This document shows positions 17,989 through 26,324 of a stretch of 64,000 bases of DNA, piece by piece (position 1 is the first letter of the stretch; each line of letters starts with the position of its first letter). The position numbers and the translations under genes are program-made. The stretch spans positions 2,046,001-2,110,000 of the forward strand of contig NZ_CP029758.2 of the NCBI RefSeq assembly GCF_004006395.2. Reading direction: 5' to 3'. Under the pieces are notes generated by a model. It had not been told where the DNA came from. It searched no databases and saw only the letters and a program-made list of their open reading frames with translations. The stretch comes from Clostridium sp. AWRP (GTDB taxonomy: Bacteria; Bacillota; Clostridia; Clostridiales; Clostridiaceae).

Positions 17989-18813
17989 TCACTCCATAGG
18001 GTCATTTCCTTCATAATCACATCCATTCATTTCATCTTCATTTGCTTCGTCTTCATCTTCATCTTCATCGGATTCTGGGAATAGAGGCTCTAAGTTTTGA
18101 TTTGGATAAAATTTAGGTACAGGAGATTTATTAAATCTATTACAGATATTTTCTTCTGGTTCAGGCTGACAAGGTTCTTTAGGTATTGCGCAATAATCGT
18201 AAGCAGGTATTAAAAGTTGAACTATTATTTGGCATTTAACTACTATATAATAACCTAAAGTGATATCTAAAAATTTGTTATCATCACATTTAGTTATCTC
18301 TCCATGAAGTGCATCTGCTACCATTTCAAGTTTTATCATACTTGTATCACAATCTTCTAATCCTTTAGAATGCATTCTACTGCTTGACATTTTAGCAACA
18401 GAATCAGGGCAATAAAAATTCCAAATTACATCTTCCCTGTTAATTTCAAAAAATTCACTTCTGTTTACTGCATTGCAATCAATATAATCAGCATAAAATG
18501 ATATTACATAACATATTACTAGTTTTTTATAATTCTTCTTTCTTGGTATAGGTATTTTTTCTACAGATTTTAGTGAAATTTTGAAATCTCTACATCCTAA
18601 AAATATTTTAGGATTTTCTAAAGGATTACTTCTCAATTCACAATCTGTAGTATTTGTATCAGGTCCTTCGCAGTAGGATAGACATTTTTTAATCAAACAT
18701 TGGTCAAAAACCTTAGGTACCTCGACGCAGACTAATTCTGATGGATCTGGTAGGCATCCTTGCTTATTTACACGTCCGGGACGTGGTACGAATTTATTAA
18801 AGCTTATTGACAT
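17989..18813 (-). CDS. Putative spore-surface protein with acidic tail, paralogue of the gene at 15295
   Basis: 274 residues; AAAGGAGGAAGG precedes the ATG. It matches the 15295 gene throughout and carries extra cysteines (YCEGPDT, LGCRDF, IDCNAVN, CDTSM, VKCQII). It also has a longer, strongly acidic end (DEDEDEDEANEDE then MNGCDYEGNDPME). The acidic tail could bind calcium or basic coat proteins (inference). The conserved promoter and the shared VQLLIPAYxYxxIPKE segment suggest that duplication copied the gene together with its upstream region. Confidence 0.65.
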   Translation of the reverse strand: MSISFNKFVPRPGRVNKQGCLPDPSELVCVEVPKVFDQCLIKKCLSYCEGPDTNTTDCELRSNPLENPKIFLGCRDFKISLKSVEKIPIPRKKNYKKLVICYVISFYADYIDCNAVNRSEFFEINREDVIWNFYCPDSVAKMSSSRMHSKGLEDCDTSMIKLEMVADALHGEITKCDDNKFLDITLGYYIVVKCQIIVQLLIPAYDYCAIPKEPCQPEPEENICNRFNKSPVPKFYPNQNLEPLFPESDEDEDEDEANEDEMNGCDYEGNDPME

Positions 18814-18852
18814 AACCTTCCTCCTTTTAAAAAGTATACAATATTTACATTA

Positions 18853-18879
18853 TATATTATGCTTGAAAATTATAGTTGT
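18853..18879 (-). promoter_or_regulatory. Sigma-K-type promoter of the 17989-18813 gene
   Basis: Minus strand: TCACA (-35 AC at 18878-18879), 16 bp, then CATAATATA (18853-18861). Confidence 0.7.
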
Positions 18880-18886
18880 GATTTTT

Positions 18887-18900
18887 TATAGTATACTATA
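18887..18900. promoter_or_regulatory. Perfect 14-bp palindrome between divergent spore genes
   Basis: TATAGTATACTATA lies just upstream of the sigma-K-type promoter on the minus strand and about 150 bp before the plus-strand gene at 19048. It is a candidate binding site for a co-regulator. Confidence 0.35.
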
Positions 18901-19047
18901 GTTAAGAAAATTTCATGACATATATTTGCAGCAGAAAATTTCATATTTTTATTTAATAAGTGGAACTTTTAGAAACTTTAGAATAGTATATATCAGGATA
19001 TAAATTATTGTAATAATATCCTAAAGTTTTAAAAAGGAGATATTAAA

Positions 19048-19839
19048 ATGGATAATTCTAGTTTTTGTCCTGAACCTACTTGTAGTGCTAGAGTTATAAG
19101 CGCAGATACACTATCAGGTGCTAATAATTATCCTTTACCAAGAGGAGCATACAAGGTTCCAAAGGTTCTTGCAGAATTTGTAGTTCAATTGGATTCAGAA
19201 TCAAAAATCAGACTCAATGAGCCTGCTTATGAAATAAAAAGAATAGAAAAACAAATATTTTTAACTGAATGCAGATATATCGCTCCAACAGATAAAGTTT
19301 TTATTCAGGGATATATAAGAAAAAATATAGAATATGCTACAAAAGAATGCACAACTCGTTCTGGAATAAGTGGAGTTATTAAGGATACTACCGTTCATAT
19401 TCCAATTAAAGCATACACTCAAGTAAATTTCACTAATTTACCAAGAGTTCTTCCAAATCTTCCTCCGGTAGTAGCTAGATATTTTGATGCAAAAAGAAAA
19501 GGAAAAAATATAAGAGAAGCAGACAGGGGAAATATTGAAATTTTTAATGAGCCTGTTTTTTGTGAACTCGAATGGTCTGCAATTTTTGATGCAGATATCG
19601 ACGATAGGGGAATCCCAATTGATGGATTTAAGAATGAAGAAGAATTTCAAGAGTTTACTGATAAATCAGTGGTATATCTATGCTTAAAATTATTGCAAAA
19701 ACAGCAAGTTTGGTCTTTAGATGATAAGACTGGCAAGTGTGGTGCTAGAAATAATATAAAAAAATCAATTAGAAATGATGATATGCCATTAAAATCTAAT
19801 TGGAATTTTTCAATTAATGATTTTATTCAAAGAAAATAG
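19048..19839 (+). CDS. SPOCS-like probable spore coat protein
   Basis: 263 residues behind AAAAGGAG. The core (VPKVLAEFVVQLDSESKIRL, EPAYEIKRIEKQIFLTECRY, KVFIQGYIRKNIEYAT) has the strand pattern of SPOCS/DUF3794 proteins (SipL and clostridial coat proteins), in which a conserved strand pair reads as xVFxxGxxxKxIEY. The C-terminus includes VYLCLKLLQKQQVW. It is paralogous to the next gene. No clear sigma-K -10 was found before it, so it may be read by a different sporulation factor. Confidence 0.65.
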   Translation: MDNSSFCPEPTCSARVISADTLSGANNYPLPRGAYKVPKVLAEFVVQLDSESKIRLNEPAYEIKRIEKQIFLTECRYIAPTDKVFIQGYIRKNIEYATKECTTRSGISGVIKDTTVHIPIKAYTQVNFTNLPRVLPNLPPVVARYFDAKRKGKNIREADRGNIEIFNEPVFCELEWSAIFDADIDDRGIPIDGFKNEEEFQEFTDKSVVYLCLKLLQKQQVWSLDDKTGKCGARNNIKKSIRNDDMPLKSNWNFSINDFIQRK

Positions 19840-19850
19840 TAATTATTTAT

Positions 19851-19881
19851 AAAGGGACTGGTTATTTATAACCAGTCCTTT
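19851..19881. terminator. Terminator between the two SPOCS-like genes
   Basis: AAAGGGACTGGTTAT pairs with ATAACCAGTCCTTT. It separates the two genes, so the second needs its own promoter. Confidence 0.75.
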
Positions 19882-19887
19882 AAGTCA

Positions 19888-19914
19888 ACAAAATATATTA
19901 AAATGCATATTATA
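19888..19914 (+). promoter_or_regulatory. Sigma-K-type promoter of the second SPOCS-like gene
   Basis: AACA (-35 AC at 19888-19889), 16 bp, then CATATTATA (19906-19914). The -10 overlaps an in-frame ATG at 19903, which therefore cannot be the translation start. Confidence 0.7.
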
Positions 19915-19941
19915 AATGGAAAGCAAAATTGGAGCAAGAAT

Positions 19942-20787
19942 ATGCGAAAAAGTAAATTCAAAAACAAAAAATATTTAACTTCTTCAAATGTAGTAAAAAA
20001 TCAACATAATAAATACTGTGTTAAAACAAAACAGGAGGATACTTCTGAAAATAAAAGCAAGGTTAGTAAAAATAGTGAACTTCATAAGGAGACATTAAAA
20101 GTTAATGTTAAAATGAAAACTGATGAAATAAAATCAAATATGTGCAATTCCAAGATGATTGTAGAATGTAATAGTAATATGGTAAAACCTTTTGTCAATA
20201 ATGGACTTTTTCCTGTAAGATTACCTGTTATAATATCACAACCTTCTGTTAGAATTAATATTGAAAATACTGTAAGTTTTTCAAAACCAGTTGCTTATAT
20301 AAAGTCTATTAGGAGAACAGTTTTCATTACTCAATGTAGTTTAATCACTAATGTGAGAAAGCTTTTCTTAAGTGGAATTGTAAAAAAAAGTATTGAGTAT
20401 TCAGAATTAGTGGCAGATAATACTAATTTATCAAATGGACAAATTAGAAATATTGTAATAAAAGTTCCATTTCATTGTGTTACTAAAATTAAATATATTG
20501 TCAACCCATTGATGTGTGAAAAAAATTATAAAAATAAATCCACATTAGCTAATGCTCAAAATTGTGAGCAAATTTTTTATGAAAGTTATAATGAGCCGTC
20601 TAAAATATCATGTGATCTCATTCATGCTAGTTTTGAAGAAATAAACATAAAAGATATTCAAAGTACTTACAATAAATTTAACGGAAAAACGTTTTTTGAA
20701 ATAATTAACCAAAAAATGGTTATGACATTAATTATAAGACTAACTCAAAATCAAAATGTTTATGTAGCAAGTCGTATTAATAATTAA
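19942..20787 (+). CDS. SPOCS-like probable spore coat protein with basic N-terminal extension
   Basis: 281 residues from the ATG at 19942, seven bases after GGAG. An in-frame ATG at 19903 lies inside the promoter and is rejected. The first ~85 residues are Lys/Asn/Ser-rich and probably disordered. The remainder (LFPVRLPVIISQPSVRINIE, AYIKSIRRTVFITQCSLI, RKLFLSGIVKKSIEYSE, LIIRLTQNQNVYV) aligns with the 19048 product strand by strand. The basic extension could bind the acidic tail of a neighbouring coat protein (inference). Confidence 0.65.
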   Translation: MRKSKFKNKKYLTSSNVVKNQHNKYCVKTKQEDTSENKSKVSKNSELHKETLKVNVKMKTDEIKSNMCNSKMIVECNSNMVKPFVNNGLFPVRLPVIISQPSVRINIENTVSFSKPVAYIKSIRRTVFITQCSLITNVRKLFLSGIVKKSIEYSELVADNTNLSNGQIRNIVIKVPFHCVTKIKYIVNPLMCEKNYKNKSTLANAQNCEQIFYESYNEPSKISCDLIHASFEEINIKDIQSTYNKFNGKTFFEIINQKMVMTLIIRLTQNQNVYVASRINN

Positions 20788-20965
20788 GAAGTATATATTC
20801 TTTATATATGTTAAAACTATCCTATCAGATAACATAATAGGAGATAGGATGAGAGTTTACATTAATTATTTTCAGGAGAAATAAATGAGAAAAGAAAGGT
20901 TAAAGTTGAATTGAAAATTCATTATATAAAAATATTAATTGGTAATTATATGTAGTAAGGATAAA

Positions 20966-21018
20966 CCTTGTATAGTCTATTCTATTTTTAAAATAAAAAT
21001 AGAATAGGGTATACAAAG
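20966..21018. terminator. Large bidirectional terminator
   Basis: CTTGTATA-CTATTCTATTTTTA pairs with TAAAAATAGAATAG-TATACAAAG, with two mismatches. It ends one base before the stop of the minus-strand mini-gene and also closes the plus-strand spore cluster. Confidence 0.8.
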
Positions 21019-21150
21019 TTATTTTACTTGTTTTTTACTTTTACTATGTGATGCAGCTTCTTTTTCAATAATATCTAGAGATTCAGATAGACATTCTTCA
21101 ATAACATCAGAAGTTATTAATATTGATTTTTTATCTTTTAGTTTATTCAA
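21019..21150 (-). CDS. 43-residue small protein, possibly Spo0E-like
   Basis: TTG start at 21150 behind GAAAGGGG; the product is MNKLKDKKSI, LITSDVIEEC, LSESLDIIEK, EAASHSKSKKQVK. The second helix with SESLD resembles the SQELD signature of Spo0E-type Spo0A-P phosphatases, though the protein is shorter than usual and its first helix is poor. A strong terminator starts directly at its stop, which supports a real transcription unit. If it is not Spo0E-like, it is an unknown mini-protein. Confidence 0.45.
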   Translation of the reverse strand: MNKLKDKKSILITSDVIEECLSESLDIIEKEAASHSKSKKQVK

Positions 21151-21571
21151 AGTTACCAACCCCTTTCGTTTTTACTATTATATACTCATAAAAAGAAAAT
21201 GTCAATTGAAATTATAGTTAAAATTAAAAGATTTTTATAATATAAAATTAAAATTCAGAATTTAATAAATTTTCACTTTAATTGTACAAGCTACTACATC
21301 TTAAGGATAATTAGAATAAAAGCTCTATTTTTATATTGAAAAATATAAATAAGTTTGCAAAAAAAGTGTTGTTTAAAATTTATTTATATGAATTTTTATG
21401 AAATTTCATATAATATTAAATGTTAATAAATTACTATGAGCAAATTGAACATATATGAAAAATTTTTTGGAAACACTATAAAAAATATGTTAATATAATT
21501 ATAAGTAAGTCGATTATCTAAAGTGTAGAAAATAAAGGAATAACATTTAAATTAAGAAAGATGGTGGAATT
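21151..21571. other. AT-rich intergenic stretch upstream of the REC-CheX gene
   Basis: Promoters for the divergent mini-gene and the chemotaxis pair must lie here. The only structure I see is an inverted repeat near 21383-21413 (TTATATGAA/TTCATATAA). No ORF and no riboswitch motif was recognised. Confidence 0.4.
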
Positions 21572-22447
21572 ATGAAAGATATTAAAGTAGTAGTTGTGGA
21601 TGATTCACCTTTTTCAATTGCATTACTCAGGGATATGCTTACTGATAATGGATTTGATGTTGTTGGTGAAGCTACTTCCCTTCAGGAGACCATTGAAGTG
21701 GTAGGTAAATTAAGACCAAATATTGTAACTATGGATATGACTATACCAGGTACAGATGGCATTGAATGTACTAAAGCAATTCATTCCATAGATCCAAACA
21801 TAAATGTTATAATAGTAAGTTCCATGATGGATGATGAAATAGTGAAAAAAGCTAAAAAAAATCATGCTTGTGGATATATTCAAAAACCTGTTGACCCTGA
21901 AGAACTTACTTTATTGATAAATAGAATAATGGCAGATGATGAATTATTTAAGGACCTTGATGAAGTTTATTACAAGGTTTATAAAGAATCCTTTATGGAT
22001 GTTTTTAATAAATTAATGAAAACAGTACCAGAGTTTGGTAAAGAAAGTAACTCAGATGTAGAGTTAGTATCCAGGGGAATATCAGTTGTTATGGGAATTA
22101 TAGGTAAGTATTCAGGAAGAATGTTACTAGATATGTCTTATGATACTGCAGAGAAACTTTCTGAATTTGCATTAAGGAGAAAGCCTAAAAATGCAGAGGA
22201 AATGTTAAACATTATGGGAGAAATTTGTAACATGGTGGCAGGAAATGCATCTTCTGTACTCAATAGAAAAAATAAATTATTAGGACTGCGTGTAGCACCT
22301 CCAAGTATATTTTATGGAAATTCCATAAATATATCTAAAGCGGAATTAGATACAACTACATCTTCTGTAGCTAATACTCAATTTGGTGAGATATATGTAA
22401 ATGTAGGATTTCAAAGGAGGTCTGGAGAATGGATGTCAAATATATAA
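21572..22447 (+). CDS. Response regulator with CheX-like output domain
   Basis: 291 residues. Residues 1-120 are a receiver domain with the acidic pair Asp10-Asp11, phospho-acceptor Asp55 (TMDMTIPG), a Ser in VSSM and the Lys in QKPVDP. Residues about 135-290 resemble CheX (VSRGISVVMGIIGKYSGRMLLDMS, MGEICNMVAGNASSVL, APPSIFYGN). CheX proteins dephosphorylate CheY-P, so the receiver may switch phosphatase activity on or off. The ExxN catalytic pair is present as E-I-C-N. The next gene, a separate CheX, overlaps it by 19 bases, so the two are co-translated. Confidence 0.85.
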   Translation: MKDIKVVVVDDSPFSIALLRDMLTDNGFDVVGEATSLQETIEVVGKLRPNIVTMDMTIPGTDGIECTKAIHSIDPNINVIIVSSMMDDEIVKKAKKNHACGYIQKPVDPEELTLLINRIMADDELFKDLDEVYYKVYKESFMDVFNKLMKTVPEFGKESNSDVELVSRGISVVMGIIGKYSGRMLLDMSYDTAEKLSEFALRRKPKNAEEMLNIMGEICNMVAGNASSVLNRKNKLLGLRVAPPSIFYGNSINISKAELDTTTSSVANTQFGEIYVNVGFQRRSGEWMSNI

Positions 22448-22893
22448 ATCCATTTTTTGATGCGTTTTTAAATGTCATGCCTGAGCTTGGAATAAATGAT
22501 ATAAAAAGAGGCAAGATTAGTCTTAGGGGAAAAACTATAGAAAGTATGGGAGTTTTAATTATCATTGGAATTGTAGGCGATTTGAAAGGTAACATCATAT
22601 ATGAGACTACTATAGAGAATGCAAAAGCTATAGCCTCTAAGATGATGATGGGAGCTCCAGTCAAAGAATTAGATGAAATGGCTCAAAGTGCAATTGAAGA
22701 GCTTACAAATATGCTTACTGCCAATGCATCCACATCATTTTCAAATGAAGGCATTAGAATAGATATATCAACCCCTACATTGATGTATGGAAATTTTAAA
22801 GCTTCATCAAATGCAGATAAGACGATATGTGTGGAAATGATTATAGATGGACTTTCATTTCGAGTAAATGTTGCAATAGAGAAATGTAAATAA
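22429..22893 (+). CDS. cheX: Chemotaxis protein CheX
   Basis: 154 residues; AAAGGAGG lies inside the end of the previous gene, 10 bases before the ATG. The typical CheX order is visible: INPFFDAFLNVMPELGINDI, GVLIIIGIVGDLKGNIIYET, then AIEELTNMLTANASTSF with the ExxN catalytic pair, and STPTLMYGN. It would hydrolyse CheY-P and reset the flagellar motor signal. It shares its fold with the C-terminal half of its neighbour, suggesting duplication or a hetero-oligomer. Confidence 0.9.
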   Translation: MDVKYINPFFDAFLNVMPELGINDIKRGKISLRGKTIESMGVLIIIGIVGDLKGNIIYETTIENAKAIASKMMMGAPVKELDEMAQSAIEELTNMLTANASTSFSNEGIRIDISTPTLMYGNFKASSNADKTICVEMIIDGLSFRVNVAIEKCK

Positions 22894-22916
22894 AGAATTG
22901 TTTATTATTTAGATAT

Positions 22917-22954
22917 ATTAAAAGTGGAGAATAAGTATATTCTCCACTTTTAAT
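22917..22954. terminator. Shared terminator of cheX and the LysE-type gene
   Basis: ATTAAAAGTGGAGAATA pairs with TATTCTCCACTTTTAAT around AGTA. It lies between convergent genes and overlaps the stop codon of the minus-strand gene. Confidence 0.9.
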
Positions 22955-23678
22955 GATGTATTGACATATTATATTTAATATTTAAAAATATTTTAAATAT
23001 TTTGGAATGTAATATAAAATGAGGTTTCATTGGACCAAAATATTTGAAGCCTGCTAAAATTATTACAACTCCTGAAAAAACTATTATCGAACTTAAAATT
23101 TTATCTATAAATTTTACATTTTTTACATTAAGCTTATTATTAAATTTACTCATGGTAAATACTAACAGAATCCACCACAACATGCTTCCTATAAATACTC
23201 CTAGTATTAAAAGTAATTTATGATCTGGTTCTTGTCCGATATGTGCCAAGCGCAGTCCTGTAAATACAGCTATAAAAGAAAAAATTGTTGCTGGGTTTGC
23301 TAGCGCAATAAAAAATGTTGATATAAAAGCTTTAAACATAGAACCGCTAGGTGAATAAGATTTCATATTTCCTGTTTTATCTATATCTTTGCCCGGACTT
23401 TTTTTAATAAAAGAATAGACACCAAAACAAATCAATATAATTCCACCTATTACATGAAAATATAATTTATGAATGAGAATGAATTTTTCTATTAATATAA
23501 AACCTAATGCTGCAATTGTTGCATAGATAGTGTCTGTAAGTGCTGAACCGAGGCCGGATATTAAACCACATTTACGCCCAAACGTGATAGTATTTTTAAG
23601 GCACATTGCACCAATTGGGCCTAAGGGCATACCTGTTATCAATCCTATAAGTATTCCTTTAAATAAACTTAGTAACAT
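22950..23678 (-). CDS. LysE/RhtB-family amino-acid exporter
   Basis: 242 residues from the ATG at 23678; the in-frame TTG 18 bases upstream has no ribosome binding site. The opening LFKGILIGLITGMPLGPIGAMCLKNTI with GxxxGPxG is the LysE-superfamily signature. About six hydrophobic segments follow (IYATIAALGFILIEKFI, YFHVIGGIILICFGVYSF, FISTFFIALANPATIFSFIAVFTG, LGVFIGSMLWWILLV, ILSSIIVFSGVVIILAG). It exports amino acids or similar small molecules; the substrate is unknown. Confidence 0.88.
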   Translation of the reverse strand: MLLSLFKGILIGLITGMPLGPIGAMCLKNTITFGRKCGLISGLGSALTDTIYATIAALGFILIEKFILIHKLYFHVIGGIILICFGVYSFIKKSPGKDIDKTGNMKSYSPSGSMFKAFISTFFIALANPATIFSFIAVFTGLRLAHIGQEPDHKLLLILGVFIGSMLWWILLVFTMSKFNNKLNVKNVKFIDKILSSIIVFSGVVIILAGFKYFGPMKPHFILHSKIFKIFLNIKYNMSIHH

Positions 23679-24083
23679 ATAGTTTCTCACTTTCAATATA
23701 GTATTTAAAATTTAGTCTAATGAAAATATTTTATTCATACCTTATTATTTTATCCTTAAATAGATGCATATTCAACATAATATGTTTCATTTCTATAAAT
23801 TTTATAGTATAAATTTATTGTACCGCAAAATACGATAAAAATTAGCATGAAATTTAAATAATATAGATAATAAATGACATAACAATGAAGTGATTCAAAA
23901 TATGGTTGTTAAGTATAAATGAATCAATGTACGATAAGAACTTTCACGAATTAAAATACTTATAGATTTTTTTTACGAATAATGCTATTATTAACAATAA
24001 TATTAGTAATAATATCAACAATAATGTATAGTATATACATTATCGCTAATGATTATGACTACAAATAAAGGAGAGTGACATTT
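23679..24083. other. Intergenic stretch upstream of the dCache chemoreceptor
   Basis: Divergent promoter region without ORFs. Near its end it holds repeated AACAATAAT-type words and a perfect dyad at 24024-24042. No riboswitch was recognised. Confidence 0.4.
24024..24042. promoter_or_regulatory. Perfect dyad upstream of the chemoreceptor
   Basis: AATGTATA-GTA-TATACATT, about 42 bases before the start. A likely repressor or activator site; the protein is unknown. Confidence 0.4.
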
Positions 24084-26063
24084 ATGGTGAGAAAAGTTTC
24101 ATTACAGCGTAAATTGGTGGGAATATTGATACTTTTTGTTATAGTACCATTATTAGTAATATCATTTTTATCTTTTTACATGGAAACAAAACTTGTAAGT
24201 AACAAGGCCTATCAATTAACTAGTCAAATAGCAAGGGAAAAAGCTTCATTTATTGATTTGCATAACAATTCATTAAAACAGAATATACAGTCTTTATCAA
24301 TTAATAATAATATAATAAGTGAAAACAAAGATGACGTAATGAATGCCCTTAGGAGCATAAATGAGAGTAATAAAGATATAATGCAGTGCTATGCAGCAGA
24401 TGAAACAAAACAGATGTTAATATATCCTGAAAGTGTTAAGCTGCCGGAAGGTTATGATCCAACTAGTAGACAGTGGTATAAAGACACTATGGCTGCAGAT
24501 GGACAAGTATTTGTAACTAAGCCCTATAAAGATGCAGTTACAGGTAAAATTATTATAACTATAGCAAAGAAAGTAACTTTTAGTAGTGGAAAACAGGGTG
24601 CTGTGGCTGCAGATGTTGACTTATCTGCTCTGCAAAAGAAATTAACTACAACTAAGGTTGGTAAAACTGGATATGCAATACTTGCTTTAGATGATGGTAC
24701 AATAATTGCAGATTCAAATAATAGCAGTATAATGCACAATATAAAAAATGAAGTTGGGAATGGACAGAAAATTATAGATGAGAAAAACGGTAATTTTAAG
24801 TATGGCTTAGGTAAAAAAGCTCAAGTAATTGGATTTAGCCAATCCAAAGCAACAGGATGGATAGTTGTGACCATTCTTCCACAAAGTGATTATGCACAGG
24901 ATTTAAATAAGAGCGAATTTATAAGTATTGTAGTTCTTATAATTATGTTAGCAGCTGCAGTAATTTGTGGAATATTCATTGCAAAATACATTTGCAAACC
25001 TCTTTTTAAAATACAGGTATTTGCTAAAAGGTTATCTGTATGTGATTTTACTACTCCTATAAAAATAGACAGACATGATGAATTTGCAGATACAGCTAAT
25101 TCATTAAATAAAGCTCAAGAAAATGTAAAGTCACTAGTTAAAGTAATAGTTGCAAATTTTAAAAATATTAATGCTTCAAGTCAGCAGCTTTCTGCAACGG
25201 TTCAGGAAATGACATCAAAATTTGAAAATATAAATAATTCAATAAATCGTATAGCAGATGGATCTCAGGAAACAACCGCTTCTGTGGAAGAAATTACTGC
25301 ATCCATAGAAGAGATAGATTCCAGTACAGTACAGCTTGCAAATAAGACTGAAGATGAAAATAAAACTGCAAGTAAATCTCAACAAAATGCTCTCTCTGTT
25401 CAACAAAATGCTGAAAGTGCCATAAAGGAATGTAAAAATGTCTATAAGGATGAGGAGAAAAAGATATTAAAAGCTATAGATGATGGAAAAGTAGTTTTAC
25501 AAATAAAAGAAATGGCGAATGTAATAGAGAGTGTTGCAGATCAAACTAACTTATTAGCATTAAATGCAGCTATTGAAGCGCAGAGGGCTGGTGAGCAGGG
25601 AAAAGGATTTGCTGTAGTTGCTGAAGAAGTGAGAAGCCTTGCAGAACAGTCTTCTGAAACAGTTTCTACAATTAAGAGTACGGTATTAAAGGTTCAGCAA
25701 GTTTTTGAGAATCTTTCAAAAACTAGTCATAATTTGCTGCAATTTATTGATAAAAGTGTAAATATGCAATTGGATAACTATTTGAGTACAGGACAACAAT
25801 ATTATGAAAACTCTAAGTTTACAGCTAATGCTGTAGAACAAGTAGCTTCTATGACTGAAGAAATAGCAGCTACGGTAAATGAGATTACAAAGGCTGTTGG
25901 CGGCATGTCTGAAGTTGTGCAAAAATCTTCGGAAAGTACCAATGAAATTCGGAATGATATAAATGACGCAGCAGAGAAAATGGCTCAAATTGCTAAAAGT
26001 ATGGAAAGCCAGGCAGAATTAGCTGAGACCTTAAACAGTACAATTAAGAAATTTAAGATTTAA
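24084..26063 (+). CDS. Methyl-accepting chemotaxis protein with dCache sensor
   Basis: 659 residues from the ATG at 24084 (AAAGGAG ten bases upstream; the GTG at 24075 is too near that site). TM1 is at about 11-33 and TM2 at about 280-305. Between them, PTSRQWYKDTMAADGQVFVT, GKIIITIAKKV, GAVAADVDLSAL and GYAILALDDGTIIA define a dCache_1 domain, which usually binds amino acids or carboxylates. HAMP and the signalling domain follow. The tip reads NLLALNAAIEAQRAGEQGKG, with Q replacing the usual A before RAGE. Confidence 0.93.
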   Translation: MVRKVSLQRKLVGILILFVIVPLLVISFLSFYMETKLVSNKAYQLTSQIAREKASFIDLHNNSLKQNIQSLSINNNIISENKDDVMNALRSINESNKDIMQCYAADETKQMLIYPESVKLPEGYDPTSRQWYKDTMAADGQVFVTKPYKDAVTGKIIITIAKKVTFSSGKQGAVAADVDLSALQKKLTTTKVGKTGYAILALDDGTIIADSNNSSIMHNIKNEVGNGQKIIDEKNGNFKYGLGKKAQVIGFSQSKATGWIVVTILPQSDYAQDLNKSEFISIVVLIIMLAAAVICGIFIAKYICKPLFKIQVFAKRLSVCDFTTPIKIDRHDEFADTANSLNKAQENVKSLVKVIVANFKNINASSQQLSATVQEMTSKFENINNSINRIADGSQETTASVEEITASIEEIDSSTVQLANKTEDENKTASKSQQNALSVQQNAESAIKECKNVYKDEEKKILKAIDDGKVVLQIKEMANVIESVADQTNLLALNAAIEAQRAGEQGKGFAVVAEEVRSLAEQSSETVSTIKSTVLKVQQVFENLSKTSHNLLQFIDKSVNMQLDNYLSTGQQYYENSKFTANAVEQVASMTEEIAATVNEITKAVGGMSEVVQKSSESTNEIRNDINDAAEKMAQIAKSMESQAELAETLNSTIKKFKI

Positions 26064-26168
26064 ATTTTTAAAATGGCAGTAAGTAAAACAAGCTAATTTT
26101 AGGACTAGCCCTTCTAATAGCTCTACTTTTTTAAAGGGGAGATATTAGAGGGGTTATGTCTTTATTTT

Positions 26169-26190
26169 TTGTTAACAATTTTGTTAACAA
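26169..26190. promoter_or_regulatory. Tandem TTGTTAACAA palindromes (candidate MarR operator)
   Basis: Two perfect 10-bp palindromes at 26169-26178 and 26181-26190, two bases apart, 135 bp before the MarR gene. A third inverted repeat, TTCG-CATA-CGAA, lies at about 26255-26266. Such tandem dyads fit a dimeric winged-helix repressor; the pairing with this MarR protein is inferred. Confidence 0.5.
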
Positions 26191-26324
26191 TAATGTAATA
26201 AAAAAGATATTGATAAAAAAAATCATTAGTAGTAAAATATTTTACACACAAAGATTCGCATACGAAAGATTTCGATACAAAATATTATGGAATACTTAAT
26301 TAAAAATGTAAAAGAGGTGAGTAA

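Noticed and set aside
18950..19047. Sigma-K promoter for the first SPOCS-like gene
   Set aside because: Several near matches (GATATAAAT and similar) but none with both elements at the right spacing.
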